DNA of 64,000 nt from contig CACPNG010000001.1 of the NCBI GenBank assembly GCA_902635225.1, positions 36,050 to 100,049 on the forward strand. The letters are read 5' to 3'. Positions 56,671 to 64,000 of the stretch are shown one piece after another. The number at the start of each line of letters is the position of its first letter. Within the stretch, counting starts at the first letter, position 1. Both the position numbers and the translations under genes were made by a program. The stretch is from an uncultured Pelagibacteraceae bacterium. GTDB taxonomy: Bacteria > Pseudomonadota > Alphaproteobacteria > Pelagibacterales > Pelagibacteraceae. A model generated the notes under the pieces. That model worked only from the letters and a program-made list of their open reading frames with translations. It was not told the DNA's origin and ran no database searches.

Positions 56671-58155
56671 ATGGAAGATGTAATAAGAGGTTTTCAATTA
56701 TTAATGGAGGTACAGAACCTAGCCTTAATTTTTGGCGGAGTTTTGATTGGAGTATTAGTTGGTGCTTTACCAGGACTGAGTTCTCCAATGGCTATAGCTT
56801 TACTAATGCCATTTACAATTAGTCTAGATCCGGTTGCATCAATTTCTATGATGGCTGCTCTATATTGCGCAGGAACCTTTGGTGGTTCCATCACAGCAAT
56901 ATTAATTAATGCACCAGGAGCACCACCAGCGGTAGCTACTGCTTTAGATGGATACATGATGGCAAAAAAAGGTGAACCAGGGAGAGCTCTTGGTTTAGCG
57001 GCGATCTGTAGTGTCTTAGGTGGAATTTTTGCAATTGTAATATTTTTGTTTGCTACTCCACTATTAGCAGAGATAGCTCTTAAATTTGGGCCAGTTGAAT
57101 ATTTTGGTCTAACATTATTTGCTTTATCTATGTTAGCCGCAATGAGTGGAAAATCATCTATAAGAAATTTAATAGCTGGAGCTATGGGAGTTTTAGTGTC
57201 AACAATAGGTGTACACTTAGCAACTGGTGTAGAAAGATATGAATTTGGTGTTCCTGAATTGACAGAAGGAATTAAGTTTGTCCCAGTTCTAATAGGACTT
57301 TTTGCGATGTCCGAACTACTCAATCAATCAAAAACACTTAATGCTGCAGTGGAGAGAATGTCAGCGAAAGCTTTAAAACTTCCAACAATTGCAGAACTAA
57401 AAGAATTAAAAGGTACAATTTTAAGATCATCCGGATTAGGAACATTCATAGGTATTTTACCTGCTGAAGGAGCGACTGTAGCTGCAATGATGGGTTACAA
57501 TGAAGCGAAAAGATTTTCTAAAACACCAGAAAAATTTGGTACGGGATGTGCCGAAGGTATCGCTGGGCCAGAAGCTGCCAATAATGCTGCAGCTGGTGGA
57601 GCGATGGTTCCAACCCTAGCTTTAGGAATACCTGGTAGTGGAACTACAGCATTAATTTTGGCTGCATTAGTAATGCACGGTTTTCGACCTGGACCTTATC
57701 TGATTTCAGAAACTCCACACTTAGTTTATGCAATATTTGGCGCAATGTTGTTTGCTAATTTTGCCTTTTTAGGAATTGGTTTAGTGGGAGCTAAGTTCTT
57801 TTCATATGTAACGTTTATTCCAAAAAGATTTTTGTGGCCATCAGTGTTTATTTTCTCTTTAATCGGATCATATGCATATAGCTCAGCAATATTTGATGTT
57901 TGGGTAATGCTAATCTCAGGTATCATTGGTTATTTTGCATTGAGAAACGGATTTTCTCCAGCTCCATTCGTAATGGGACTGATATTAGGAAAAATGGTAG
58001 AGGAAACATTCACTCAATCAATGGTGATTTATGAGAGTAATTTTTTCAATTTCTTTGAAAGTGGAGTATTTATCTTCTTCATAATTCTTACGTGTATCAG
58101 TCTTACAACACCTTTCTGGGGTACAATCCGCAAAAAATTAGCTGCAAAAAGTTGA
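56671..58155 (+). CDS. Tripartite tricarboxylate transporter large permease (TctA family), system 2
   Basis: A 494-residue permease with about twelve helices: ALPGLSSPMAIALLMPFTIS, CAGTFGGSITAILINAPGAP, GILPAEGATVAAMMGYNEAK, GPEAANNAAAGGAMVPTLAL and IPGSGTTALILAAL. PAEGA replaces the PGAGA seen in system 1. Its TGA stop overlaps a TTG start of the following SDR gene (TTGA). Confidence 0.94.
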   Translation: MEDVIRGFQLLMEVQNLALIFGGVLIGVLVGALPGLSSPMAIALLMPFTISLDPVASISMMAALYCAGTFGGSITAILINAPGAPPAVATALDGYMMAKKGEPGRALGLAAICSVLGGIFAIVIFLFATPLLAEIALKFGPVEYFGLTLFALSMLAAMSGKSSIRNLIAGAMGVLVSTIGVHLATGVERYEFGVPELTEGIKFVPVLIGLFAMSELLNQSKTLNAAVERMSAKALKLPTIAELKELKGTILRSSGLGTFIGILPAEGATVAAMMGYNEAKRFSKTPEKFGTGCAEGIAGPEAANNAAAGGAMVPTLALGIPGSGTTALILAALVMHGFRPGPYLISETPHLVYAIFGAMLFANFAFLGIGLVGAKFFSYVTFIPKRFLWPSVFIFSLIGSYAYSSAIFDVWVMLISGIIGYFALRNGFSPAPFVMGLILGKMVEETFTQSMVIYESNFFNFFESGVFIFFIILTCISLTTPFWGTIRKKLAAKS

Positions 58156-58916
58156 GCAAGGATTTCAATAAAAACAAAGTTGCAGTTCTTACTGGCGCAG
58201 CAAAGAAAATTGGAAGATCAACAGCAATAAAATTAGCAGAGCAAGGTTTTAATATATTAATTCATACTGGTGGCAAAAGCATCGAGGAAGCTAAAGATAC
58301 AATAAAATTACTTGAAAAGTTTAAAATTAAATCAAACTACGTTACAGGGGACCTAGCAAATTTAGAAACAATTAATATCATTAAAGATGCGGCTTTAAAA
58401 CTAGGAACGCCATCTGTTCTTGTAAATAATGCCGGATTGAGAATCCACGAGCATTTTGAAAAGATAGATTATAAAGATTGGAAAAAAGTGATGACTGTGA
58501 ATGTCGATGCTTCATTTTTATGTGCTCAAGCTTTAATTAATTATATGGTAAAACAAAAATGGGGACGGGTAATTAATATTGGTGGCTTATCAGCACATAT
58601 AGGGGCAAAAGAAAGAGCTCACGTTGTAACTTCAAAAGCAGCTTTAGTTGGTTTAACAAAAGCTATTAGTATGGAATTTATAGAGAAAGGTGTAACTTGT
58701 AATTGCGTTGTTCCTGGATTTATTGAAGATTTTGATAGCAAAGAAACTAAACTAAGTGGTCACTGGTTGCGCCACCCTCAAACACCTAGTTTGGTACAAA
58801 ATAGATTTGGAAATCCAGACGAAGTAGCGGAAGTCATTGCAAATCTTTGTAAGAAAGAAGCTGATTATATAAATGGACAGACTCTTCATGTGAATGGTGG
58901 TAGTTATACTCCATGA
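58152..58916 (+). CDS. SDR-family protein lacking the usual catalytic tyrosine
   Basis: A 254-residue short-chain dehydrogenase/reductase fold. TTG at 58152 is chosen as start: it overlaps the TctA stop and places TGAAKKIGR (cofactor loop) at residue 14. NNAG is intact (VLVNNAGLR). The YxxxK motif is replaced: RAHVVTSKAAL has Val four residues before Lys, and a Gly stands where the catalytic Ser is expected. The nucleotide site is still intact. Overlaps the third MmgE/PrpD gene by 4 bp (ATGA). Either a non-standard SDR subgroup or an enzyme with other acid/base residues. Confidence 0.85.
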   Translation: MSKDFNKNKVAVLTGAAKKIGRSTAIKLAEQGFNILIHTGGKSIEEAKDTIKLLEKFKIKSNYVTGDLANLETINIIKDAALKLGTPSVLVNNAGLRIHEHFEKIDYKDWKKVMTVNVDASFLCAQALINYMVKQKWGRVINIGGLSAHIGAKERAHVVTSKAALVGLTKAISMEFIEKGVTCNCVVPGFIEDFDSKETKLSGHWLRHPQTPSLVQNRFGNPDEVAEVIANLCKKEADYINGQTLHVNGGSYTP

Positions 58917-60262
58917 CAATTTCTGAAGATTTTTCTAAATGGGCAAAAAATTTATCGACTAAAGATATTTCTGATAAGTCAAAGAAGACTTTAAATTATC
59001 TAATTAAAGATATTTGTGGAATTATCCTTTCTGCTAGAAATGAAAATTATGTTCAAAGTCTTGTCAAAGCTTATAAAGGATCAGGAAAATTTATTTCATT
59101 AGGACATGGGAGTGACTTTGATATTTCCTCCTCTGCTATAATTGCGGGTACTGCTGCACATGGTGAAGACTTCGACGATACATTCGAGGGAAATCCTATG
59201 CATGTTGGAGCTTGTATGATTCCGGCTATATTAGCTGCAGCGCAAAGATTTAATTTAAATGGTGATCAGATTTTAAAAAGTTTAGCTGTAGGTACAGAGT
59301 TAATGTGTAGATTAGCCTTGGTTGCGCCAACTGCCATGCATAAACAAGGCTTTCATCCTACTGCTGTTTGCGGTACTTTTGGTGTAGCAGCTGGCCTTTC
59401 ATCTGTTTTAAATTTAACTGAAAAGCAGATGGTGTCTTCATTAGGAATAGCCGGTAGTTTTACTTCAGGAATTATCGAATATCTTGCAGAAGGTTCTTGG
59501 ACTAAAAGAATTCATCCTGGATGGTCTGCCAACTCAGGGATAAATTCTGTTTTAATAGCTCAAACAGATTTTTATGGACCTAGGACTGTTTTCGAGGGTG
59601 ATCACGGTTTCTTTAGCGCTTTTGCAATTAAAGAAGTAAAAAGAGATTATTCTAAATTAACTGACTCTCTAGGTTCGAGGTGGGAAATAGAAAATTTGGC
59701 TTTTAAACCATTTGCTTGTGGAACTATGGCTCAGCCATTTGTAGATTGTGCGATTAAATTAGGAGATAAAATAAAAGACTTTAAAAAGATTAAATCTATA
59801 AAGGCAAAAGTTGGAGAGGGTACAGTACATCGGTTATGGGAGCCTTCTAAAGAAAAAAAGAAACCTTCTACACCATACTCTGCAAAATTTTCTGTCCCGT
59901 ACTGTGTTGCTGTAGGCTTTATAAGAAAAGACGCAGGATTAAAAGAATTTGATGAGAAAAGCATTAATGATAAAGAAATTTTAGACTTAGCTAACAAAGT
60001 TGAGTATGAAGTTGACCCAAATGATGAATATCCAAAAAATTATACAGGAACTTTGACTTGTATTACAGAAGAGGGAAAATTCACTGAACATCAACCTTGT
60101 TTTAGAGGAGGTAGAAAACAACCCTTGACAGAAAATGATATTGATAAAAAATTTAATGCAAATCTCAATTACTCTAAAATTAATGAAACCGAAAAAAATA
60201 ATGTTAAAGATTTTATTAAAAATATTTTTACGAAGCCAAATTTTTCAAAAATTTTAACTTAG
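58913..60262 (+). CDS. MmgE/PrpD family protein, copy 3
   Basis: A 449-residue MmgE/PrpD protein. HGEDFDDTFEGNPMHVGACM is the active-site block; KQGFHPTAVCGTFGVAAGLS and GFIRKDAGLKEF with PYCVAVGF are the conserved middle and C-terminal segments. In an operon with TctCBA and the SDR gene. Different in sequence from copies 1 and 2, so all three likely act on related but different acids or steps. Confidence 0.87.
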   Translation: MTISEDFSKWAKNLSTKDISDKSKKTLNYLIKDICGIILSARNENYVQSLVKAYKGSGKFISLGHGSDFDISSSAIIAGTAAHGEDFDDTFEGNPMHVGACMIPAILAAAQRFNLNGDQILKSLAVGTELMCRLALVAPTAMHKQGFHPTAVCGTFGVAAGLSSVLNLTEKQMVSSLGIAGSFTSGIIEYLAEGSWTKRIHPGWSANSGINSVLIAQTDFYGPRTVFEGDHGFFSAFAIKEVKRDYSKLTDSLGSRWEIENLAFKPFACGTMAQPFVDCAIKLGDKIKDFKKIKSIKAKVGEGTVHRLWEPSKEKKKPSTPYSAKFSVPYCVAVGFIRKDAGLKEFDEKSINDKEILDLANKVEYEVDPNDEYPKNYTGTLTCITEEGKFTEHQPCFRGGRKQPLTENDIDKKFNANLNYSKINETEKNNVKDFIKNIFTKPNFSKILT

Positions 60263-60266
60263 TAGA

Positions 60267-61025
60267 ATGGAATATTCTATTTTATTACCTCAAACGATTT
60301 CAATTAACAGTGCAATATTTTTAATTTTTTTTAATTTTTTAACATGTTTTATATCAACTGCACTTAGTCTAGGTGGAGGAATGTTGATGCTTGTGGGATT
60401 ATCATTTATTTTACCAACGACAGCTTTAATACCGGTACACGGGCTTGTACAGCTTGGTTCTAATTTTGGAAGAATTTTTGTTTCAATTAAAGATTTAGAT
60501 AAAAAGATTATTTTGCCTTTTGTCATTGGAACAATAGTGGGGTCTCTTTTTGGAGCAAATATAGTTGATTATCTATCTCCTGGAGTAGGACAAGTTGGGG
60601 TAGGTTTATTTATATTATATTCTTTATTCGGTACTTTTCCGCCACTAGGGAGAAAATATATTTTAGTTGGGGGTATCGCTACTACAATAATGTCGATGTT
60701 ATTTGGTGCATCAGGACCAATAGTTTCTACTCTGATAAGAAATATGGGTTTTAACCCTACAAAGCATGTGACAATTCATGGAGCATTCATGACTTCACAA
60801 CACCTATTTAAATCAATTGGTTTCTTTTTTATTGGTTTTGCTTTTCAAGAATATATTCTACTCGTAGCGACAATGATTTTTGTAGGTTTTTTTGGTACTT
60901 ATTTTGGAAAAAAAGTATTAATTTCAAAAGGTAAACACTACTTTCAAAAAGTTTTAACAATCATTTTACTATTAGGTGGAATAAGAATTATTTACTTGGG
61001 TCTACAAAATTTAAATTTATTATAG
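60267..61025 (+). CDS. TSUP/TauE-SafE family permease, copy 2
   Basis: A 252-residue, eight-helix protein: STALSLGGGMLMLVGLSFIL and ATTIMSMLFGASGPIVSTLI are the two TSUP repeat openings. Last gene of the plus-strand operon tctC-tctB-tctA-SDR-MmgE/PrpD-TSUP. Ends one base before the convergent prpF. Confidence 0.87.
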   Translation: MEYSILLPQTISINSAIFLIFFNFLTCFISTALSLGGGMLMLVGLSFILPTTALIPVHGLVQLGSNFGRIFVSIKDLDKKIILPFVIGTIVGSLFGANIVDYLSPGVGQVGVGLFILYSLFGTFPPLGRKYILVGGIATTIMSMLFGASGPIVSTLIRNMGFNPTKHVTIHGAFMTSQHLFKSIGFFFIGFAFQEYILLVATMIFVGFFGTYFGKKVLISKGKHYFQKVLTIILLLGGIRIIYLGLQNLNLL

Positions 61026-61026
61026 T

Positions 61027-62160
61027 TTAAACTAAAACTTCACCTCTCATTAAAGGTCTAAAAGTTCTAAAAAAAATTGCAGATTTTGCAAAAGGCTTGC
61101 CATTTTTATTTTCGATTATTGCACCTGCTGTCATTATTCCTGATGGATTTCCTGCACGTAACTCTAAAGGATCTGAATTTTTTCTTTTTACTTTGTTTGG
61201 AATAGTTCCATCAATAGCTGCAGCAACCCCAATATTTACACCTGCAGTTCCCATTATAGCTTTATGAGTTTTTTCCATTGAAAACATTCTAGTTGTAATA
61301 TCTTGATCATTGGAACTAATTTTTGTTTTATCTAAACTTACATAATCTTTCGGGGAAGTTACAATTCCTATTCGAGGTGTATTCATAGGAGCTTCATTTT
61401 CAGAATTTGAAAGGCCTATGATGTGTGCAGATTTTCTTCTAATTTTTTGAATTAAATTCATTTTGTCAGTTTTAGCGTCAAGTTCATCTGGTGTTTCTGT
61501 TCCTTTAAGACCTATATCTTCTGCAAGTAAATACACTAATGGGGTAGCTGCATCGACAATGCTTACTTTTATTTTTCCATAATCTTTTATTTCAATTTCA
61601 TCTATTACATTGCCAGTTGGAAGAAGTTTACCTGTTCCTGATCCTCCTGGTTCAATATAGTCTAATCTAACTTTAGATCCTGCGCCATGAACGCCAGCAA
61701 TAGAGTAATCTCCTTCTATTAAAGGCTTTCCATCTTTAACTTGAAAAGTTGAATGTATAATCTTATCAGTATTGACTTGATAAATTCTAACCAAATTCTC
61801 CCCCTCTTTTGGTTTTATTATGCCCTCTTGAATTGCATACGGACCAACTGCGCCAGATAAATTACCACAATTGTTGTTCCACTCCGCAATAGGTTTATCT
61901 ATAGCAATTTGAATAAAATTATAATCTATGTCAGCATCATCTCTCTCTGAAGGGCTTATTATTACGCATTTTGATACTGAAGATACTCCACCTCCCATCC
62001 CATTAAGCTGTCTTTGATTTGTATCTGGACTACCTATAACTTTTAAAAATAATTCATTTAATTTATTTTGGTCGGAAGTGGGCAGGTCTTTTTTCTGAAA
62101 AAAAACACCTTTGCTAGTTCCACCTCTATAGTAAGTAGCTTTAATCCATTTTTGGCTCAT
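61027..62160 (-). CDS. prpF: PrpF-family isomerase
   Basis: A 377-residue protein of the PrpF (DUF453) family with a duplicated diaminopimelate-epimerase-like fold; members isomerise 2-methylaconitate or act as 4-oxalomesaconate tautomerase. Blocks: YYRGGTSKGVFFQKKDLP, NGMGGGVSSVSKCVI, EWNNNCGNLSGAVGPYAIQE (first active-site Cys), GVHGAGSKVRLDYIEPGGSG. Lies 5 bp downstream of the aconitase-family gene, the same pairing as acnD-prpF in methylcitrate cycles. Confidence 0.9.
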   Translation of the reverse strand: MSQKWIKATYYRGGTSKGVFFQKKDLPTSDQNKLNELFLKVIGSPDTNQRQLNGMGGGVSSVSKCVIISPSERDDADIDYNFIQIAIDKPIAEWNNNCGNLSGAVGPYAIQEGIIKPKEGENLVRIYQVNTDKIIHSTFQVKDGKPLIEGDYSIAGVHGAGSKVRLDYIEPGGSGTGKLLPTGNVIDEIEIKDYGKIKVSIVDAATPLVYLLAEDIGLKGTETPDELDAKTDKMNLIQKIRRKSAHIIGLSNSENEAPMNTPRIGIVTSPKDYVSLDKTKISSNDQDITTRMFSMEKTHKAIMGTAGVNIGVAAAIDGTIPNKVKRKNSDPLELRAGNPSGIMTAGAIIENKNGKPFAKSAIFFRTFRPLMRGEVLV

Positions 62161-62165
62161 TAAAT

Positions 62166-64000
62166 TTAAGCTTCCTTATAAGCAGTTGGTAAAATACCGC
62201 CATTTTTCCAAAAGACAACTTCTTCAGGAACATCTAATCTAACATTTAGTTTTATATCAATTACATCTCCTGTTTCTTTATGAATTTTCATTTGCACTTT
62301 TTTTTGATTATCATTTATTTTATCGAGACCTAAAATACTAAATTGATCATTACTTTGTATTCCTATTTCTTCAATTCCTTGCCCTTTTTCAAATTCTAAT
62401 GGCAATAATCCCATACCAATTAAATTAGATCTATGGATTCTCTCAAAACTTTTAGCCACAATGGCTCTAACTCCAATTAATAATGGACCTTTTGCAGCTA
62501 CATCTCTTGATGAACCGCAGCCATAATTTTCTCCAGCTATAACTATTATCTCTTTATTCTCTTTTTTATACTCCATTGCAACTTCATAAAGTCTCTTCAC
62601 TTTATTTTCTGGATATTTAACAGTTAAACTTCCTTCTTGATTAGGTGTCATCAAATTTCGGAGCCTTAAACTTGCAAAAGTTGATCTTGCAACAATCTCA
62701 TGATTAGCTCTTCTTGTTAAATAATTATTAAAATCTTTTGAGTCAATCCCAAGCGCTGTTAAATAATCCCATGCAGCAGTACCCTTGGTGATAACACTTG
62801 ATGGTGAAATATGATCTGTTGTAACTGAGTCTCCTAAAAGTACAATTGGTCTAGCCAATTTTATATCTTTAATTTCATTATTTTCAGCCTTCTTCATATA
62901 CGGTGGCTTTTTAATGTAAGTGCTATCAGGCCAATCATAATTATTTGAGTTTGAAACATTTAAATTTTCCCATAATTCTCCACCATCATTAACTTCTTTA
63001 TACTTTTCTTTAAAAGTTTCAGATTTATAAAATTGATCAATAACTTTATTCACTTCATTATTTGACGGCCAAACATTTTTAAAATAAATATCATTTCCTT
63101 TAGTATCTTTTCCTAAAGCATCTTTAGATAAATCTTTTTTTACTGAGCCAAGTATTGAAAACAAAACTACTAACGCAGGAGATGCTAAGTAAGATGCTCT
63201 TATATTTGGGTGTATCCTGCCTTGAAAATTTCTATTTCCAGATAAAACTGCAACAGAAAAAACTTTTTCTTTTTCAATTGTGTTTGCTAAGTTCTCTTCT
63301 AATGGACCTGAACTTCCGTTACAAGTAGTACAACCAAATCCAACGACATTAAAACCAAGTTCATCTAAATATTTTTGTAAACCAGATTTTTTTAAGATTT
63401 CAGCTGTAACTTTACTACCGGGTGCAAAAGAGGTTTTTATTTTATTTTTCTTCTTAAAACCAAGGTTAATTAATTTTTTTGCAATTAAACCCGCTGCTAT
63501 AACATTTTTTGGATTTGCAGTATTTGTGCAGCTTGTGATAGCAGCTATCATAATATCTGCATCTTTAATTTTATATCCTTGAGTGGGCACTTCGAACTCG
63601 TCATCCCTAAGATCTTTGTTATAAAGCATTTTAGAATGTGAATTAATTTCTTTTGAGAATTTATCTAAATCAATTTTATCTTCAGGATTTCTTGGTCCTG
63701 ATACACATGGCTCTATCGTGGACAAGTCTAAATCTAGAACCCGATTGTACTCTGGAGCAGTATTAGATTTTCTCCATAAATTTTGGCACTTCGAATATTC
63801 TTCAACAATTTTTATTTCCTCTTCTGTTCTTCCTGTCATACTCAAATAGTTTAAAGTTGCTTTATCTACAGGAAACAAAACTGCTGTTGCACCATATTCT
63901 GGTGCCATATTTGAAATAGTTGCTCTATCACCAACAGTTAAATTTTCAACTCCTTCACCACAAAATTCAATAAAACTACCCACTACTTTGCTGTCTCTTA
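62166..64000 (-). CDS. Aconitase-family hydratase, AcnD/AcnA type (5' part beyond the window)
   Basis: The C-terminal ~610 residues of an Fe-S hydro-lyase, open to the window edge; no start codon is visible within family-like sequence. It begins SKVVGSFIEFCGEG. DRATISNMAPEYGA, cluster ligands in TSCTNTANP and GFGCTTCNGSSGPLE, GDSVTTDHISPSS and YGCGSSRDVAAKG are all present. AcnA (citrate/isocitrate) and AcnD (2-methylcitrate to 2-methylaconitate) differ little in such blocks; the adjacent prpF favours AcnD. Apparently intact. Confidence 0.9.
   Translation of the reverse strand, partial: RDSKVVGSFIEFCGEGVENLTVGDRATISNMAPEYGATAVLFPVDKATLNYLSMTGRTEEEIKIVEEYSKCQNLWRKSNTAPEYNRVLDLDLSTIEPCVSGPRNPEDKIDLDKFSKEINSHSKMLYNKDLRDDEFEVPTQGYKIKDADIMIAAITSCTNTANPKNVIAAGLIAKKLINLGFKKKNKIKTSFAPGSKVTAEILKKSGLQKYLDELGFNVVGFGCTTCNGSSGPLEENLANTIEKEKVFSVAVLSGNRNFQGRIHPNIRASYLASPALVVLFSILGSVKKDLSKDALGKDTKGNDIYFKNVWPSNNEVNKVIDQFYKSETFKEKYKEVNDGGELWENLNVSNSNNYDWPDSTYIKKPPYMKKAENNEIKDIKLARPIVLLGDSVTTDHISPSSVITKGTAAWDYLTALGIDSKDFNNYLTRRANHEIVARSTFASLRLRNLMTPNQEGSLTVKYPENKVKRLYEVAMEYKKENKEIIVIAGENYGCGSSRDVAAKGPLLIGVRAIVAKSFERIHRSNLIGMGLLPLEFEKGQGIEEIGIQSNDQFSILGLDKINDNQKKVQMKIHKETGDVIDIKLNVRLDVPEEVVFWKNGGILPTAYKEA

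Noticed and set aside
56694-57323. 209-codon antisense ORF inside the tctA gene
   Set aside because: It lies wholly antisense to a clear TctA; its composition (Pro, Ala, Ile runs) is what the reverse frame of a membrane protein gives, and no domain is visible.
59731-59997. 88-codon antisense ORF inside the third MmgE/PrpD gene
   Set aside because: Shadow of the coding frame; no start context or similarity.

Overview
The window is very AT-rich with closely packed, often overlapping genes, short spacers and ATG, GTG and TTG starts. Gene content and order (hflK-hflC-DUF2065-degP-miaA-ilvBNC-leuA-mreBCD-mrdA-rodA), a circularly permuted two-piece tmRNA gene, a SAM-II plus SAM-V leader on metY, and several tripartite tricarboxylate (TTT) transporters all point to a marine alphaproteobacterium of the SAR11 clade (Pelagibacterales). 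This assignment is inferred from content and style; no rRNA gene is present to confirm it. No tRNA, CRISPR array, transposase or integrase was seen.

Layout. 1-4.45 kb: partial uvrD helicase, an AsmA-like envelope protein, fumC and a MazG-like pyrophosphohydrolase. 4.44-7.85 kb: an accessory stretch with a membrane micro-protein, a small membrane protein, a secreted PQQ-type sugar dehydrogenase, a DUF2784 protein, another small membrane protein and a secreted polysaccharide lyase. It abuts the permuted ssrA gene (7.85-8.11 kb, minus strand), and copies of the last 24 bases of ssrA recur at 6032 and 6441, so the accessory genes look like units stacked at the ssrA 3' end. 8.1-14.5 kb: thyX, mrp, hflKC, DUF2065, degP, miaA. 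14.5-19.5 kb: branched-chain amino acid synthesis (ilvB, ilvN, ilvC, leuA). 19.5-25.5 kb: rod-shape and elongasome genes (mreB, mreC, mreD, mrdA, rodA) followed by a bactofilin. 25.5-29.7 kb: a DadA-like oxidase, a DMT permease, a D-2-hydroxyacid dehydrogenase and two tandem paralogous lipoproteins.

29.7-38.7 kb is a sulfur and thiol-redox neighbourhood: metY (sulfhydrylase) under a layered SAM-sensing leader, gshA-gshB, a glyoxalase-fold protein, cysE, a cytosolic and an exported MsrB, CcdA and glutaredoxin, with ribokinase, a phosphatase-fold protein and small unknowns between. 38.7-46.1 kb: a LysE exporter, then a branched-chain amino acid ABC importer operon that contains an unrelated secreted metzincin-like protein and ends in the AzlCD exporter genes.

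46.1-50.1 kb: a CsiD/GlaH-type glutarate 2-hydroxylase followed by a complete TTT transporter. 50.2-64 kb: a small outer-membrane barrel protein, DoxX, and a carboxylate-catabolism region with three MmgE/PrpD paralogues, two TSUP permeases, a second complete TTT transporter, an SDR lacking the usual catalytic tyrosine, PrpF, and an aconitase-family (AcnA/AcnD) gene that runs off the right edge. Together these suggest uptake and dehydration or isomerisation of one or more di- or tricarboxylates; the substrate cannot be read from sequence.
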